Shown here: piece by piece, positions 11,732 to 23,669 of the stretch
Layout of the letters: each line of letters starts with the position of its first letter
How positions within the stretch are numbered: the first letter of the stretch is position 1
NCBI GenBank assembly: GCA_907165135.1
Contig: OU015570.1
Coordinates: 1,302,001 to 1,366,000, forward strand
Origin: Oikopleura dioica
Lineage: Eukaryota; Chordata; Appendicularia; Copelata; Oikopleuridae
Reading direction: 5' to 3'
DNA length: 64,000 nucleotides
The notes under the pieces: model-generated
What the model saw: the letters and a program-made list of their open reading frames with translations, nothing else
The model's database searches: none
What the model was told of the DNA's origin: nothing
Position numbers and translations under genes: made by a program

Positions 11732-12137
11732 ACTGAATTGTGCCGCCTTGCGCCGCCCTGCGCCCCCTGTGCCGCCCAGCCTCACCGGGTTTGAAGATAT
11801 TTGGTCTTTCAAAGGCCATAATTTAAGATTTTAATGTCAACTTAGTTATTCTCACTTATATTGTCAAACAGTTCAGATAAGTAAAACCGATAATTAAGGG
11901 TGCCAGTAGCGTTGTTCTCAATCAAATTCAGATCTTGCATAAAATCACTAATATATTGAGCACGCGACGGGTCAAAGGCCCTTACGCGTGCATTTTCTGG
12001 TAGAGAACTCATTGGGTTGGCGGGGCCCAACTCTCGCTCTTGTTCAGAACTCTTTCCTAGGTCATGGCTTGGTTTAATGAGAGTCGATTGGTTCCGGACC
12101 GGGCGACGCTGGGCGGCGCAGGGCGGCACAATTCAGT
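11732..12137. mobile_element. 406-bp MITE with GC-rich ends
   Basis: The inverted ends are ACTGAATTGTGCCGCC followed by GCGCCGCCCTGCG-type sequence on both sides. The interior is unrelated to the ends and carries a minus-strand open stretch with no recognisable domain. Confidence 0.6.
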
Positions 12138-12299
12138 ACCCCCAAGACTTATAATGCTAATGAAGCTAGAAATCTCCCTCCGCGCACCTCATCCGCGAAT
12201 TTTGGAAGAAAATTTGCCATTATCAATTGTTTGAATTATCATTTCTATCGGGTCACTTAGAACAGATGGTCGAATAAATTGATTGTTGGCACAGATGAT

Positions 12300-13799
12300 C
12301 TCCACTTTTGACGATTTTGTGTTGTGAACAAATGGGAGATTGGAATTAATTTAACTCTTTAAAGCACCCGTATCCAGGAACGCAACAAAATTGTTTTCAT
12401 TGGCATTGACGTAAATGAATTTCAGGTTGGAGAGGCCGTAGAACATATTCGGACAGGCAAGAACAGTTTCAGAGTCAGATAGTCATAAAAGTAACTTTGC
12501 ATAATCTCTGACTTGTGCAGGAATTTCTTGCTGCGGAGCATGTTGATACTTCCAGGAACTTCCGAATTTGCATTCACCAGTGCTCGTTTATTTCAAGCAA
12601 AACCCTTGGGCCTTATCAAGATCAATTTTGGCTTACATCTTTACACCTATAGGTTTTGACCTTTTGCTTTGGCTTGCTTGCTCAGTCTTGAATTTCGCGA
12701 ATTCCTCGGTTAGCTTACGAAGTGCTTTGGCGATATTGTCAGTATCACGTGGTTTGGTCATTGCTGCGAAGTTCAGCTCCTTTCGCTTGTAGCTTCTTAC
12801 CACTACATTTGCTCTCTTGCAAATCATTGATTCATTGAAACTTGTTCTTTCTCTAAGCAGGAGTTTTCGCAATCGATTGTCTTGAGCAGCGCAGAATTTC
12901 TCGACAAACAGCTCATTATCTTGCGCTCTAAGGGTTTTGATATTGTAACCCTGACGATAGAAGGATTGCAGCTTTGCCATGTCAACTCCAAAACTATCTG
13001 ATCCACGCTGGTAGTTCTCGTACAGATGTTTCCAGTGATCTCGTTAAAAGCCCAAATTATCTTCAAGTTTTTCCTTGGAAACAGTCCATTTTTAAGCTCG
13101 TTAACGTTGAGTAAAGCAATGATGTGTGAGCCTTTTTCTCGGAAAGCAATGAGCTGAGGGCGCATGGGATCAGTACTTCGTCGTTAAGCGCAAAAACTCG
13201 GCCATAAATCTCAATGTTTCGAATCCAAGCTCCGATTGGGAGGTTCGAATCATATTTTGGCGTTTTTACTCGAGGATTGTTCGATCCAAATTTTCGCAAA
13301 TCTTCACGTGTTTACTTGCGCTTTTGTCCGCCGTAACGAGTTTATTCTTAGCTTGCTTTGGCTCTGACTTAATTTTTGGCTCAGGCCTAATGTTTTCCCG
13401 CCTAGCCCTCGTGTTGGGTTTGATCGCGATATATGCCGACGCTTGGGAATCAGATGTATCGCTTTCAGTGTCACTTCCACTGCTTACATCTGTCTCGTCG
13501 ATATCAGATTGGGTTGCAATTATCTCTTCTAATGTTTTCGCCTCCGCAATTGATAAGATTTTCTCGATCGACAGTTTGTGGTGGCGTTTGCTGAATCGTT
13601 GGTTGTCGCGGGGCTTTCCATAGTTCTTCAGAGACTCTTTTTCTCCCGTATCTAGCTCACGAAAAACGAATTTCGGATCGTTCTCGAAGAAGTGGTCCTT
13701 GAGTCGGAATATGTTCAATACGCAATTTTTTGTCCACAGCTGGATAGTGAACAGGTTATTTTTTCGTCTCGAAAGAATCTTAGATGGGCAAAAGTTCAC
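12300..13799 (-). pseudogene. Decayed Ty3-like gag and aspartic protease
   Basis: The minus strand reads a gag-like protein in pieces with frame changes. An acidic serine-rich N-terminal half lies in 13,799-13,266 (DVSSGSDTESDTSDS, then a basic linker). A capsid-like start WIRNIEIYGRVFALNDE follows near 13,200, and a C-terminal helical region (FYRQGYNIKTLRAQDNELF) ends near 12,633. Downstream, near 12,366, the retroviral-type protease motif FVAFLDTGA appears and is soon followed by a TAA. At least three frame changes make it inactive. No reverse transcriptase follows; the MITE at 11,732 cuts in. The gag call rests on the order gag-like then DTGA. Confidence 0.6.
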
Positions 13800-15053
13800 G
13801 CTTGCTCAAATCCTCGGTTTTCTTGAAATATGTTCCCGACATATTTTCAGCAGCTCTCTAATCTAGCAGCTCTCTTTGAAAATCGTTTTTATTCAGTCAC
13901 TTATTTGTAGTGCTTTAAGCAAATGCAAGAAAGACACAAAAAGAAAAGTTAGATTGGTATTTGGTTTATTGACCACAATGGGTAGAGTGGTAGTGATGAG
14001 GAAAGGTTAACATTGACTCTTTATATAGTTTTTAGGCTTCCCATGAAATCTTCTAGTTGACAGGTAAAATAGAGTAGTCAGCCGGCGGCGGAGCGTAGTT
14101 GGTGGGTGACGGAGCGTAGCTCGCCGGACTCGAGATAAATTCCACGGGAATTGTAGCGCTTTTCGCGGGAAATGTGAAATTGGGCACGCGGCGTCAGAAA
14201 GTCGAGCCAGAATAAATTGCCTCAGGCGCGTAAATCGAGTATTTTTGTGAAACACTATAAGATTTTTTATTCAATTCCGAGCGAGAATGATCATCTCAGC
14301 CAGTATTTATGCATAGGGCTTCCGTATAAAAAATTGTTTTTGATTCCGTTCATTGTTTCCTTAAATAATTATGGGAGGGATAATTCAATATAAGAAAAGG
14401 TTTTGTTTGCAAATAAACAAGGACAAATTGAATTTTAATAATCATGGGTGTGGGTGGGGTTGGGGACATAACTGAGATTGATCAACTCAGAGTTCCAGCC
14501 CTTTGTCAAGCTCCTAAAATTTAAAAATCATGGAACGGGGCTGAGACGAAGATTGACATTCTTCTTTATTCTTAACTTTTCTTCTATATGTCTTCCACCA
14601 AAAGTCCTCCGGAGATCTCCAAGAGGTCCTCCGGAGGTCACATGATAGCATTTTGTTTTTATAAATACATTATAGTATACATAATTATTGTTGGTTGATT
14701 TGTTAAATTATTTTTAATTTTTACATGTCTTCTTCATAAAAGCTTCTTCCAGCAAAAGTCCTCCGGAGGACTTTTTTAAAACCATAAAATCTTTATATCA
14801 AATTTATACCGCGATTATCATTCCTGAATGACGGACAGTCACGGACTCTCAAGTCGTTTGGACATTTTCAATGCAAAATTTGTCCGAACGAGCGAAAATT
14901 GCGTGGGCGGCCCTGATTGTCCCGTCACTCAGAAATGATAATCATGGTATCTTATTTTAGATTTTTTATTGCATATGCAATAAATTTTTTTTAAGAAATC
15001 TAGGTTTTTGAGTATGCCCTTTCGCCTATCTAAAAATGAAAAAAGGTCGTAAG
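13800..15053. other. No gene seen; repeat fragments
   Basis: Contains a possible paralogous empty site of the large hAT element (14,305-14,335), a family A copy (14,445-14,550) and CCTCCGGAGG / TCTTCCAGC words (14,590-14,780). The rest is AT-rich with no supported feature. Confidence 0.4.
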
Positions 15054-15802
15054 TTGTCACCTGGGAACCAGGTTCCAAGATTAGAAAATTTTGCCAATCT
15101 GGGAACCCGGTTCCAAGATTCGATTTTATTTCTAATCTGGGAACTTAAGTTCCAAGATTGGAAAAATTTTCGAATCTTGGAACCAAGTTCCCAGGTGACA
15201 ACGACGGCCAGTAAAGCGAATCTTGGAACCTCATTATGTCACTGATTGTGCTGATTCTAGATGCAAAATCTCTATTTATTATATTATTTGTAATGAATTT
15301 TTCACATAATTGGCTAATTCTGACCATAATTAAATAAAGAACCCTGTTACCTTTACCTTGGAAGACTCGCCTCTCGCGTTAAACTATTCTGTATTTTTGT
15401 CGAGTGCCCCTTATTAGTGTAAAACACTAATAATTAACACAATGTTAATAATTAATAAACACTTATTTGAAATAAAGCAAATATCCCAATAAATGAAACT
15501 TTAGACCAATATTAACCTTACTAACTTTACAGTCAAAGAGCGGGAGTGCGCTCCGCGCCTGTCTTACAGTAAATCTCAGGTTTGACAGTGTCAAAACCGT
15601 AAAAAAGGTCATTTTTTGCAAAGAAAAGGTTCCAAGATTCGCTTTACTGGCCGTCGTTGTCACCTGGGAACTTGGTTCCAAGATTCGAAAATTTTTCCAA
15701 TCTTGGAACTTAAGTTCCCAGATTAGAAATAAAATCGAATCTTGGAACCGGGTTCCAAGATTGGTAAAAATTATAATCTGGGAACCTGGTTCCCAGGTGA
15801 CA
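15054..15802. mobile_element. 750-bp foldback element with GGGAACC/GGTTCC arrays
   Basis: Arms of about 185 bp (15,054-15,236 and 15,628-15,802) are near-perfect inverted copies ending TGTCACCTGGGAACC. Each arm contains three or four interrupted palindromes GGAACC-N-GGTTCC spaced about 40 bp. The loop holds GCGCTCCGCGC at 15,550. No coding capacity. Confidence 0.75.
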
Positions 15803-15987
15803 GCATACCACCGAAAAAATCGACAAGGGACGAGACGAGAAAATCAGTTTTCTCATTTTAACAATCACGTGCGTGGATAAAATTATTTTTTCATAATGAA
15901 AATTTTTCTCCACTGAAAAATACATTCCCCCGAATTTCAAACAATTCGGTCAGCCCAGTTAAAATTTTGGTTTTTATACGGAAGCCC

Positions 15988-16225
15988 CAGTGTTGGAAAA
16001 ATCCGCCCGCGAACCCCGCGGGGGCGGCGGGCGGGGCTGCGGGCCCCCGCGCCCGCCCGCCAAGAAATTTCTGATTTGGCCCCCGCGCCCGCCCGCGCCC
16101 GTACAAAATTTTTAAGAGCGCCCGGGGCCCCCAGGCGTCGTTATAATTCCTTTTCCTCGATTTTAATTTTAATTGAGCTTGACGGCCCGAATTGTTGATT
16201 CCCCCCCTCCCTCGCTCCTTCGTTT
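15988..16225. repeat. GC-rich subterminal satellite of the hAT-type family
   Basis: Tandem GCGGGCGGGCGCGGGGGCC words separated by AAATTTTTG-like spacers follow the CAGTGTTGG end. The same block forms both ends of the element at 61,500-62,737. The inner border GGGGGGAATC...TTTTTGAGTT matches 62,425-62,465. Confidence 0.7.
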
Positions 16226-16843
16226 TTGAGTTAAAAGGATCACCCCCTATATATAGGCTTTGCATTAGAAAAATCGTCATTTTTTCTAGGTGTGCGGGGT
16301 TGTTTTTTATAAGTGGAGGTGAAATTTTTGGGGGAGACGATTTTCAGGGGGTCAAAATCGTGAAAATTGTGCATTTTCTAGTTTTTGGCCCCGAATTTCG
16401 TCGGATCACCCCCTTTTCATAATTCTGGCATAAAAGGATGAAAGAGCAGACATTTTTACACTAGAATCAAGAAAAACGATTATAAATAGGAAGAAAATTT
16501 CGAGCTATGCTTAAGAGAAAGATCCAAACATAGCATTTTTTGGCCATTTTTTCGCCATTTTTTCATGATTAAAATAAATGAATAAATGACCTTCCTCGGC
16601 CAGTTAAGGGACACTTTAGGCCAACTTCGGTCAGTTTGTGCCGGAGGACCTCCCGGAGGACCCTTCTGCTGGAAGACAGGTTGCTGGAAGACAAATATTT
16701 AAAAATTAAATACAAATGAAAAATGATGCCTTGAATAGAAAGTAATTGCCATATTTGGCCATTTATTGCAGAAGGACCTCCCGGAGGATCCTCTTACTGG
16801 AAGACAAACCAAACTGCTTGAAAACCAAAATAAAGAAAAGGTC

Positions 16844-17266
16844 TGTAGTGGTTTTCCTACTGTTTTCGCTTTGAAATATGGGATTCTAGCGCGCGTGGTC
16901 AACGTTATTTTGCTCCGTGAGCCGTGACGCGCCCAACGCCACGGCTTTCACTCCATCATACCTTGACAGCTCGCCCCTCTCTATTCAAGCGTTGGCGATA
17001 TGGCCAACGCCGAGTTCGTACGACCAAGTCTAAGTCCGTGCCACCGATGAGTGGTGTCCTACACAATAAAAACGACTGTACCTCTAAAATTTTATCATTC
17101 TTTTCCCTGACTTCACAGGTATAACATAAAATATAATATATATATTTTATATATTACATATTCGAGATTGATTCCCGTGTTCCAATTGTATATTTAGTAT
17201 AAAACCACCATATATTTTGGTGACTGAATTCATCGGTACGCCCAACAAGAAAGATATAAGAGAGAT
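16844..17266 (+). repeat. Solo LTR of the gypsy element, plus orientation
   Basis: Starts TGTAGTGGTTTTCCTAC and ends ...AAGATATAAGAGAGAT. It matches the two LTR copies at 26,526-26,918 and 34,224-34,503 in the opposite orientation. It lies at the mirror position in the left inverted arm, so the LTR may have been copied with the arm. Confidence 0.7.
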
Positions 17267-18335
17267 TGCTGGAAGACAAATATTTAAAAATTAAATACAA
17301 ATGAAAAATGATGCCTTGAATAGAAAGTAATGGCCATATTTGGCCATTTATTGCCGGAGGACCTCCCGGAGGACCCTCGTAGTGGAAGACCAACCAAACT
17401 GCTTGAAAACCAAAATAAAGAAAAGATCAATAAAGAGCCTTGAATTTCTACAATTTCCTACGTTCGGCGACTCTGAGTCACTTAATGCCGGAGGAACTCC
17501 TGGAGGACCCCTCTGCTGGAAGACGGGTTGCTGGAAGACAGGTTGCTTGAAGACAAATATTTAAAAATTAAATGCAAATGAAATATGAAGCCTTGATTGA
17601 ACAGATATTGCCACATTTTGCCATTTATTGCCGGACAAAATCCCGGAGGACTCTCTCACTGGAAGACCTACCAGACTGCTTGAAAACAAAAATAAAGAAA
17701 AGATCAATAAAGAGCTTTAAATGTTCACAAGTTTCCACGTTCGGCCACTTTAAGTAACTTTATTCCGGAGGACAACCTGGAGGAACCTTCGGGTGGAAGA
17801 CTTACAGCTTGAAGACCAAATGATCGGTTTATTCACGAGATTAAAGTGGAGTTTACTTAAAAGTGCCTGAAACAGCCCCCTTTCTTGAATTCAGTTAGGT
17901 AAGGGGCCAAGCCGACCCGAAGGGGAGGCCATCTCCATCACTAAAATTCAAGCAGGTAAGGGGCCTAGCCGACCCAAAGGGGAGCCCGTCCCGTAGCTAG
18001 AATTCAGTCAGGAAAGGGCCTAGCCGACCCGAAGGGGAGGCCAGTGTCGTCGCTAGAATTCAGTCAGGTAAGGGGCCAAGCCGACCCGAAGGGGAGGCCA
18101 GTGTCGTCGCTAGAATTCAGTCAGGTAAGGGGCCAAGCCGACCCGAAGGTAAGGCCAGCCCCGTTTCTTGAATTCAGTAAGATTGGGGGCCAAGCCGACC
18201 CGTAGGGAGGCTAGTCTCGTCGCTAGAATTCAGTCAGGTGAGGAGCCAAGCCGACCCGAAGGGGAGGTCAGCCCGCTAATTAAATTCAGTTTCGGCCCCT
18301 CAACTGACTAAATTCTAGCGACGGGGCTTTAAATT
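17267..18335. repeat. Left inverted arm with GGAGGACC/TGGAAGAC units and a 60-bp satellite
   Basis: Several units of about 200 bp carry GGAGGACCTCC.GGAGGACC followed by TGGAAGAC and GCTTGAAAACCAAAATAAAG. They are followed at 17,880-18,300 by seven or eight 58-60-bp repeats of AATTCAGTCAGGTAAGGGGC / CAAGCCGACCCGAAGGGGAG. The whole block recurs inverted at 25,530-26,525 with very high identity, including the individual variant units, so the arms were copied or converted recently. Confidence 0.8.
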
Positions 18336-18339
18336 TATT

Positions 18340-20930
18340 TTTTAATCTTAAATTTAAATAGCCTTGTCATTTTATTGGGACTAAGGTTAAACCCAAAAAA
18401 AATTAATTTAAAGCTTATTACATCATTGGTTAGCGAAAAGGGCGACATTTCGTCAATGGCAATATGACACGTCTTTATTGTCTTTGGGCTATTGCTTGAC
18501 TGGCGACTTTTATAGGGCGCTGATCAATATTCGGCAACCTTAAAAGCACATTATTTTTTCCCAAAAAATGAGAGTTTTTTTTTCTTCTTTCCTTCTTTTC
18601 GATGTCTCTTGCAACAATGAACGTTTACCTCTGACCTTTCGAAGGTTGATTACAGTAATGCTAAACGATCAAAGTGAATTTGCTTCCCAATTTCTGAAAA
18701 ATATCAATCGGAAAGCTACCACTCCTGGTATTCATATACGTAAAGAGAACGGACAATTCCAGAGCTACAAGAGTAAGAATACGTTAACATAAAATTTTTG
18801 GAAAGAAATCCAGGTACATCAAAAAATGCAAGAGAAAATTTGGAGCGCCTCTGATTGCATCGTCTGGCCAATAGAGACAAGCAATTTCAAACGCAAAACT
18901 GGTTATCTGCTAGATTCAGAAAAAAACCTGATACTGGACGATCAACACAAGCGAAGAGAAAAAGCCGACAGGTTTGATTCTTTTTGTTCCATTAACAGGG
19001 TGGTCAATTTTGCCTAGGCTTTGCCAATCTGTGATTCCGTAGAATCATGAATCCGGTCTTGCGATCGACTACTCATTTTACTTTTACGGGCCAGCTTAAT
19101 GATTAAATAAGGATTCATGAGTTAACGCTTTATTTGTTTTGTAGAAAACTTACAATTTGGATCACGATGATGAAGAGCCTCCTGCTAAAATTGCATGAGA
19201 AGGAATCGTCGATTGTGCTGAAATGACGGAAATGAGAACAAAATTCGAAAATTCTGTGAAAAATAATGATGAAAGTGGCGCGTCTGCCGATTCTGGTTCA
19301 AACGACAAACATATCTGCCGTTTTCTATTTTCTAAAGAAGAATGTGGACCTGAGACGTATTCGGAAAAACTTGATGCTAGGAATGAATGACATTGCGTTA
19401 GAATCACTTATTCCTGATTTTTTCTAAGCCTCATTCTTCGAAAGGAGATCAAAAATTCAGATTAAATATATTTTGGTTATTTGATCACCCTTTGTCATAC
19501 TTTTAAAAGAGGACAATCAACCAAAATGTTTAACTTGAGACTTTCTGAAATGATAATCATGTTTCTCCTGAATGGCGACAGGTTTTTTCAATTTTTATCT
19601 CTTTAAAATAGTGTTATTAAGACCTGCAGTTATTCATCGTTTTTTCAATCGTTTACCGGCTTATCTTCATTGTTTGGACAAATTTGATAAAAACTCTTTA
19701 GATGAGAATTGCAAAGTATATTAAGGGATTTTTTTCATTGATTTTATTAATTTATATTAAGATTTCTTTTTTGAGCTTATTGCTTATTGAAAAGAAAATT
19801 TGCTGCAGTTTTACAAGTGTCTCGACATGAAACTCATAAATTCTTATGAATTAAAATTTTATCAAAGAATAATTTGCAAGTCCGGAATAGATATTCTAGC
19901 ACAGCGTACTATTTATACTTATCAAGGAAAGGCTTTTTATATTATGATCTCTTTTTTAAATATACAAATAATACTATAAAAAATCTTTCGATAGATACTT
20001 TCCCAACGATAAGGTTCAAATTAATTTTGTATTTTGAAAGTCAATTTTATTAATTAATTTTTAGAAAAGGTCATTTCTGATGTTTTTAAGCACCGACAAG
20101 CAGTCATGTTTGGGAGTGGCTGGCGCCCTCTCTATTTATTAAAAATCCGAATTCCTCAACAAGGCCTGTGAAGCTCCAAAACTGAGATAAAACAGGCCTA
20201 ACAAGGGCTCATCTTTTTTCGGGGCACGTTACTTTCTTAATAAGGGGCGCTCTGTCTCTGCTAAAAACTTTAGAATGGCTTTCGTATTTCCATAAATCGA
20301 ATTTGTAATTTGATGTCATATTTGAACTCTGCGTTTTAATTCTGGAGATTCAATTGGAAAATTTTGTTCGGAGGGCGAAAGAACTAACAATTGGAGTTGA
20401 CGCCACAACAACAAACAGGAGAGGTCGAGATAACGTCGGGAAAATGGACTTATCATAAAAATTTAAAATTGTGATCAATGTCACGTTTTATTTTGAGGCG
20501 CTTCCAACGCTGCTGAAAGCAGTGTGTAGGCGAGACCAAGCGATTTTAATCGAATGACCGGCGATTCGATACCCTGAGCGATAAAAATGGAAAGGGTAAA
20601 CGCTTTTATATCTTGACCTTAAGAAAAGGAATACTCCACTCGGTAAATAAAATGTCGACTCCTTACTTCTCAAAACACCTTGTCCTTTATTGAACCACGG
20701 CGCCCTCTGTCATTCCCGTTATTATAATTAAGTTGTCATAATGCTCACAGACGAAAAACACGAATGGATAACATTTACTTGTTTTCAACAGTTACAAAAA
20801 GATGGCGATTCTCTTGGTGACAAAGTGATGGAAAAGCTTCAGGAAGTTTCATACTCAGAAGAGCTTCTTAAAACGATAAAGGTGAAGAATTTGAATTGTT
20901 TTTGTAAGTAAGACGATTTCTTTAGTTTAT
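18340..20930 (+). pseudogene. Coding exon-like fragments inside the hAT-type element
   Basis: Plus-strand coding stretches are at 18,657-18,791 (MLNDQSEFASQFLKNINRK), 18,826-18,975 (KIWSASDCIVWPIETSNFK), 19,143-19,195 and 19,205-19,387 (SGASADSGSNDKHICRFLFS), and 20,741-20,910 (MLTDEKHEWITFTCFQQLQK). Each has protein-like composition and GTAAG or TTTTAG-like borders, but I could not join them in frame. They may be exons of one large decayed gene. No transposase motif was recognised. Sequence between them is AT-rich and empty. Confidence 0.4.
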
Positions 20931-21863
20931 ACGTAGCGACTCAGCAAAATCTCAAGTTCGTGCCAATTCGCGAATTCAACTGAAATTTCGCGAAAAAGGT
21001 TTGCCTGTTCCTCATTTGATGCGATGCCAAATGCATTGTAAGCAATCGCCCCAAACTCCCTTAAGTCAAAAAATATTCTCTAAATTTATTGAAATCTGGC
21101 AAAGGATCGGTCAAAAATAAAAAAAAATACTATTAATTCTTTAAATTGACTGTGCTTCAATTTTTGATTTTTTTCGACCTTCATCTGAAGTATGCTTTGG
21201 GTCAAGGATAATTTCAGGAAATTCGCAGGTAAGGACTTATTTTTATTTTGATTCTCACTTTTTTTTTAAAGCACGATCTCAAGCATCAGCTTATCGGTCA
21301 GAAAGCCGATTAGCAACAAATCCATTTTTGTGGATCCGATTGACAATTATTCCACCTTAACGAGGAATTGTTTACTACGGATCTCCGGTAGTTATATTTT
21401 TTCTTTCAACCGCGTTAATTTTCATAGCGCGCGCTTCCAAGCGAATAATCAAAATTCGAAGGCCTTTTAGCTGCATCACAAGCTTGTTCATGAAATAACG
21501 AAGAAATATGTAAGAAAATCGATACTCTGAAAAATTGAAAAGATACAAATTTTTTAAGCCACAGAAAAAATATGCAGAAAACATTAATAAGCTGATGATT
21601 TCTCAAGCTGATGATAACAAGAATCAGGTTGATTTTTTGTATGAATTTCGCGGTGATGAATAATTTTGATTGCCAGAACATTCATAAACTTAACCCAATT
21701 TTCAAAATATCAACCTATACAGTCCTTTTTGGAACTCGGTTCGTAAACAAGAGATGAATTATGGATGCTTAAAAAATGCATACAGGAATCTTCTCTTCGC
21801 GGATAATAATCTAGACCTATTATGTGATCGAAAATTATTATTTTTCTGACTTTAAAAAAAGTA

Positions 21864-22665
21864 CAGTTTGAAGCACTTTTAAGGCCGGCCCTTTTAAGGC
21901 CACTTTTTCGAAAAATTCCCAAAATCTGTCATCCTAAAAAAATCCACTTTAAGGCCACTTTCCCTTCAATTTCAGTTCAAAATCCGAAAGTTACAGTGTT
22001 ACTTGAAAAAGCTTGTTATCTTCGACTGCGTGATGCCTTGTGTTTTTATCTTTATTTTTCTTTTTTGGTATTCTTCGATGTTTTTTCTCACTTTTTTCAA
22101 TTGACGATAATTTCTTACGGTCTTGTTTGAATTTTCACTTAGATTTTGAGTCCAAGTGTTTCAATCTATGATCATTATATAGGCGTGTAAAAATACGCAG
22201 AGGAATGTCTTAACCATTTTCTTTCGAAAAAGCTCAGTAATTGTCTTCTTCACGTCACTTATCTTTGACGTCTTCACTAGAATCTCTTCTTATCTTTTTT
22301 CTATGCATTTGCCATGTTAGTTCTTTTTTAAGACATGCTTTACGAATATTATTTTTTAAAAAATGAAAGAAAGAATCATGTTGAGTTCAATTTAAAGGAC
22401 ACATTCTGAAAAAGGCTACCATTCATACTTTGTTCGGGCGAAAAAATAAAACTATTTCTATTTTTATGGAAAAAAGTTGAATTATATTCCAAAAACAGTG
22501 AAAGAAAGTTAAATGCCGAATAACTTTATGAACCCTCATTTATCTTTTTTCCCAAAAAAGGAAAAAATCTGTTGCCATCCGACTCGAGACAAAAAATATC
22601 CATTTTAAGGCCACTTTTGAAATTCGCTGTCATCCGAAAATCGGCCTTAAAAGTGCTTCACACTG
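21864..22665. mobile_element. 802-bp Tc1/mariner-like MITE
   Basis: Flanked by TA on both sides. The ends are CAGTTTGAAGCACTTTTAAG and, inverted, CAGTGTGAAGCACTTTTAAG, followed by inverted GGCCACTTTT and TGTCATCC words. CAGT ends with a TA target are typical of Tc1/mariner derivatives. The interior has no transposase frame. Confidence 0.7.
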
Positions 22666-22810
22666 TAATATGCGTAAAAAACTGGAATTCGTGCAATCAA
22701 GACAACATGAAGACGAGTTTCCCATACCAACGAATCCAGCAAGCTGTTACAGGTTCTCTTTTTTATTTTTTCCCGAAGAAATAATATAACAAGGGGTCTT
22801 TTTTCGCCTT

Positions 22811-23665
22811 TTGGCTCTTGCAAAGGAAGCTGCTGCGTCCAATAAAAATGAAGATAATGAGCTGATGGAAGAGATTGGGAGCAACGCCAGGGCTTCAGCG
22901 ATCTTGGAAAACCTTGTTGAGCAGCTAACGAATAAAGAAATCGCGAGTATCGATGCTGACTGTGAGACCTTCTCGAAAATATCCCTTTATTTAGTTTCTT
23001 TTGTGCATAATGGACTTATTGATATTTTCACGAAATTTGAAATCGAAGAAAAGGAGGTAGAATCCCTTAACCTCGAAGAAAATCACCCGATCAATCCAAC
23101 TTATCAGTAGTTTGGTCAAAAATGAATATTATGACAAATAATTTCGAATCAAATTATCGACTCATAATAAAGAAGGCTTCTTCTCCACCTACAAACAAAA
23201 TGAAATCGGCGACTTCAGAACAACAAATACGCATCTTAAATTAAAGTCAATGGTAAAATTAATATTCAAAATTTGTGCTGTATTCTTTAAGGTTAAAACA
23301 AGTAAAACTCAAACTTGGTTGGCAGGGCTTGATGAGGAAGAGAGAAAAAAAGGTCTGATAACTGCACTCCGCCATCGAAAGCTTGTTCAAACAAAAAACG
23401 CAGAATCGGAAAAATTGGAAAAAGAGGAGTTTCTTCCAAAACTTCAGCAAACTCAAGCCGATGTTGATAGAAGAAAGAATAAGGAAATCAATCAAATGCA
23501 AAATCATCGATGCCGGCGTGATAACAGCGAGACTGATCATTGCAATCACAATATTTTTTCTGTCATGGCAGCGGCGCCTGGAAAATCATATAAGTCCGGA
23601 AAAAGTTTCAATTTTGAAACTTTCTTTAATGAAACTAAATTTCAAATCAATCTTTTCGGTAATTA
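22811..23665 (+). pseudogene. Two coding-like segments of an unknown charged protein
   Basis: The segment to 23,108 encodes about 100 residues beginning in a helical stretch (ASNKNEDNELMEEIGSNARA) and ending NPTYQ-TAG. The segment from about 23,292 (after a TTCTTTAAG acceptor-like site) encodes WLAGLDEEERKKGLITAL followed by a Lys/Glu-rich coiled-coil-like run to about 23,500. They could be adjacent exons of the cargo gene of the hAT-type element. No family was assigned. Confidence 0.4.
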
Positions 23666-23669
23666 AAGA

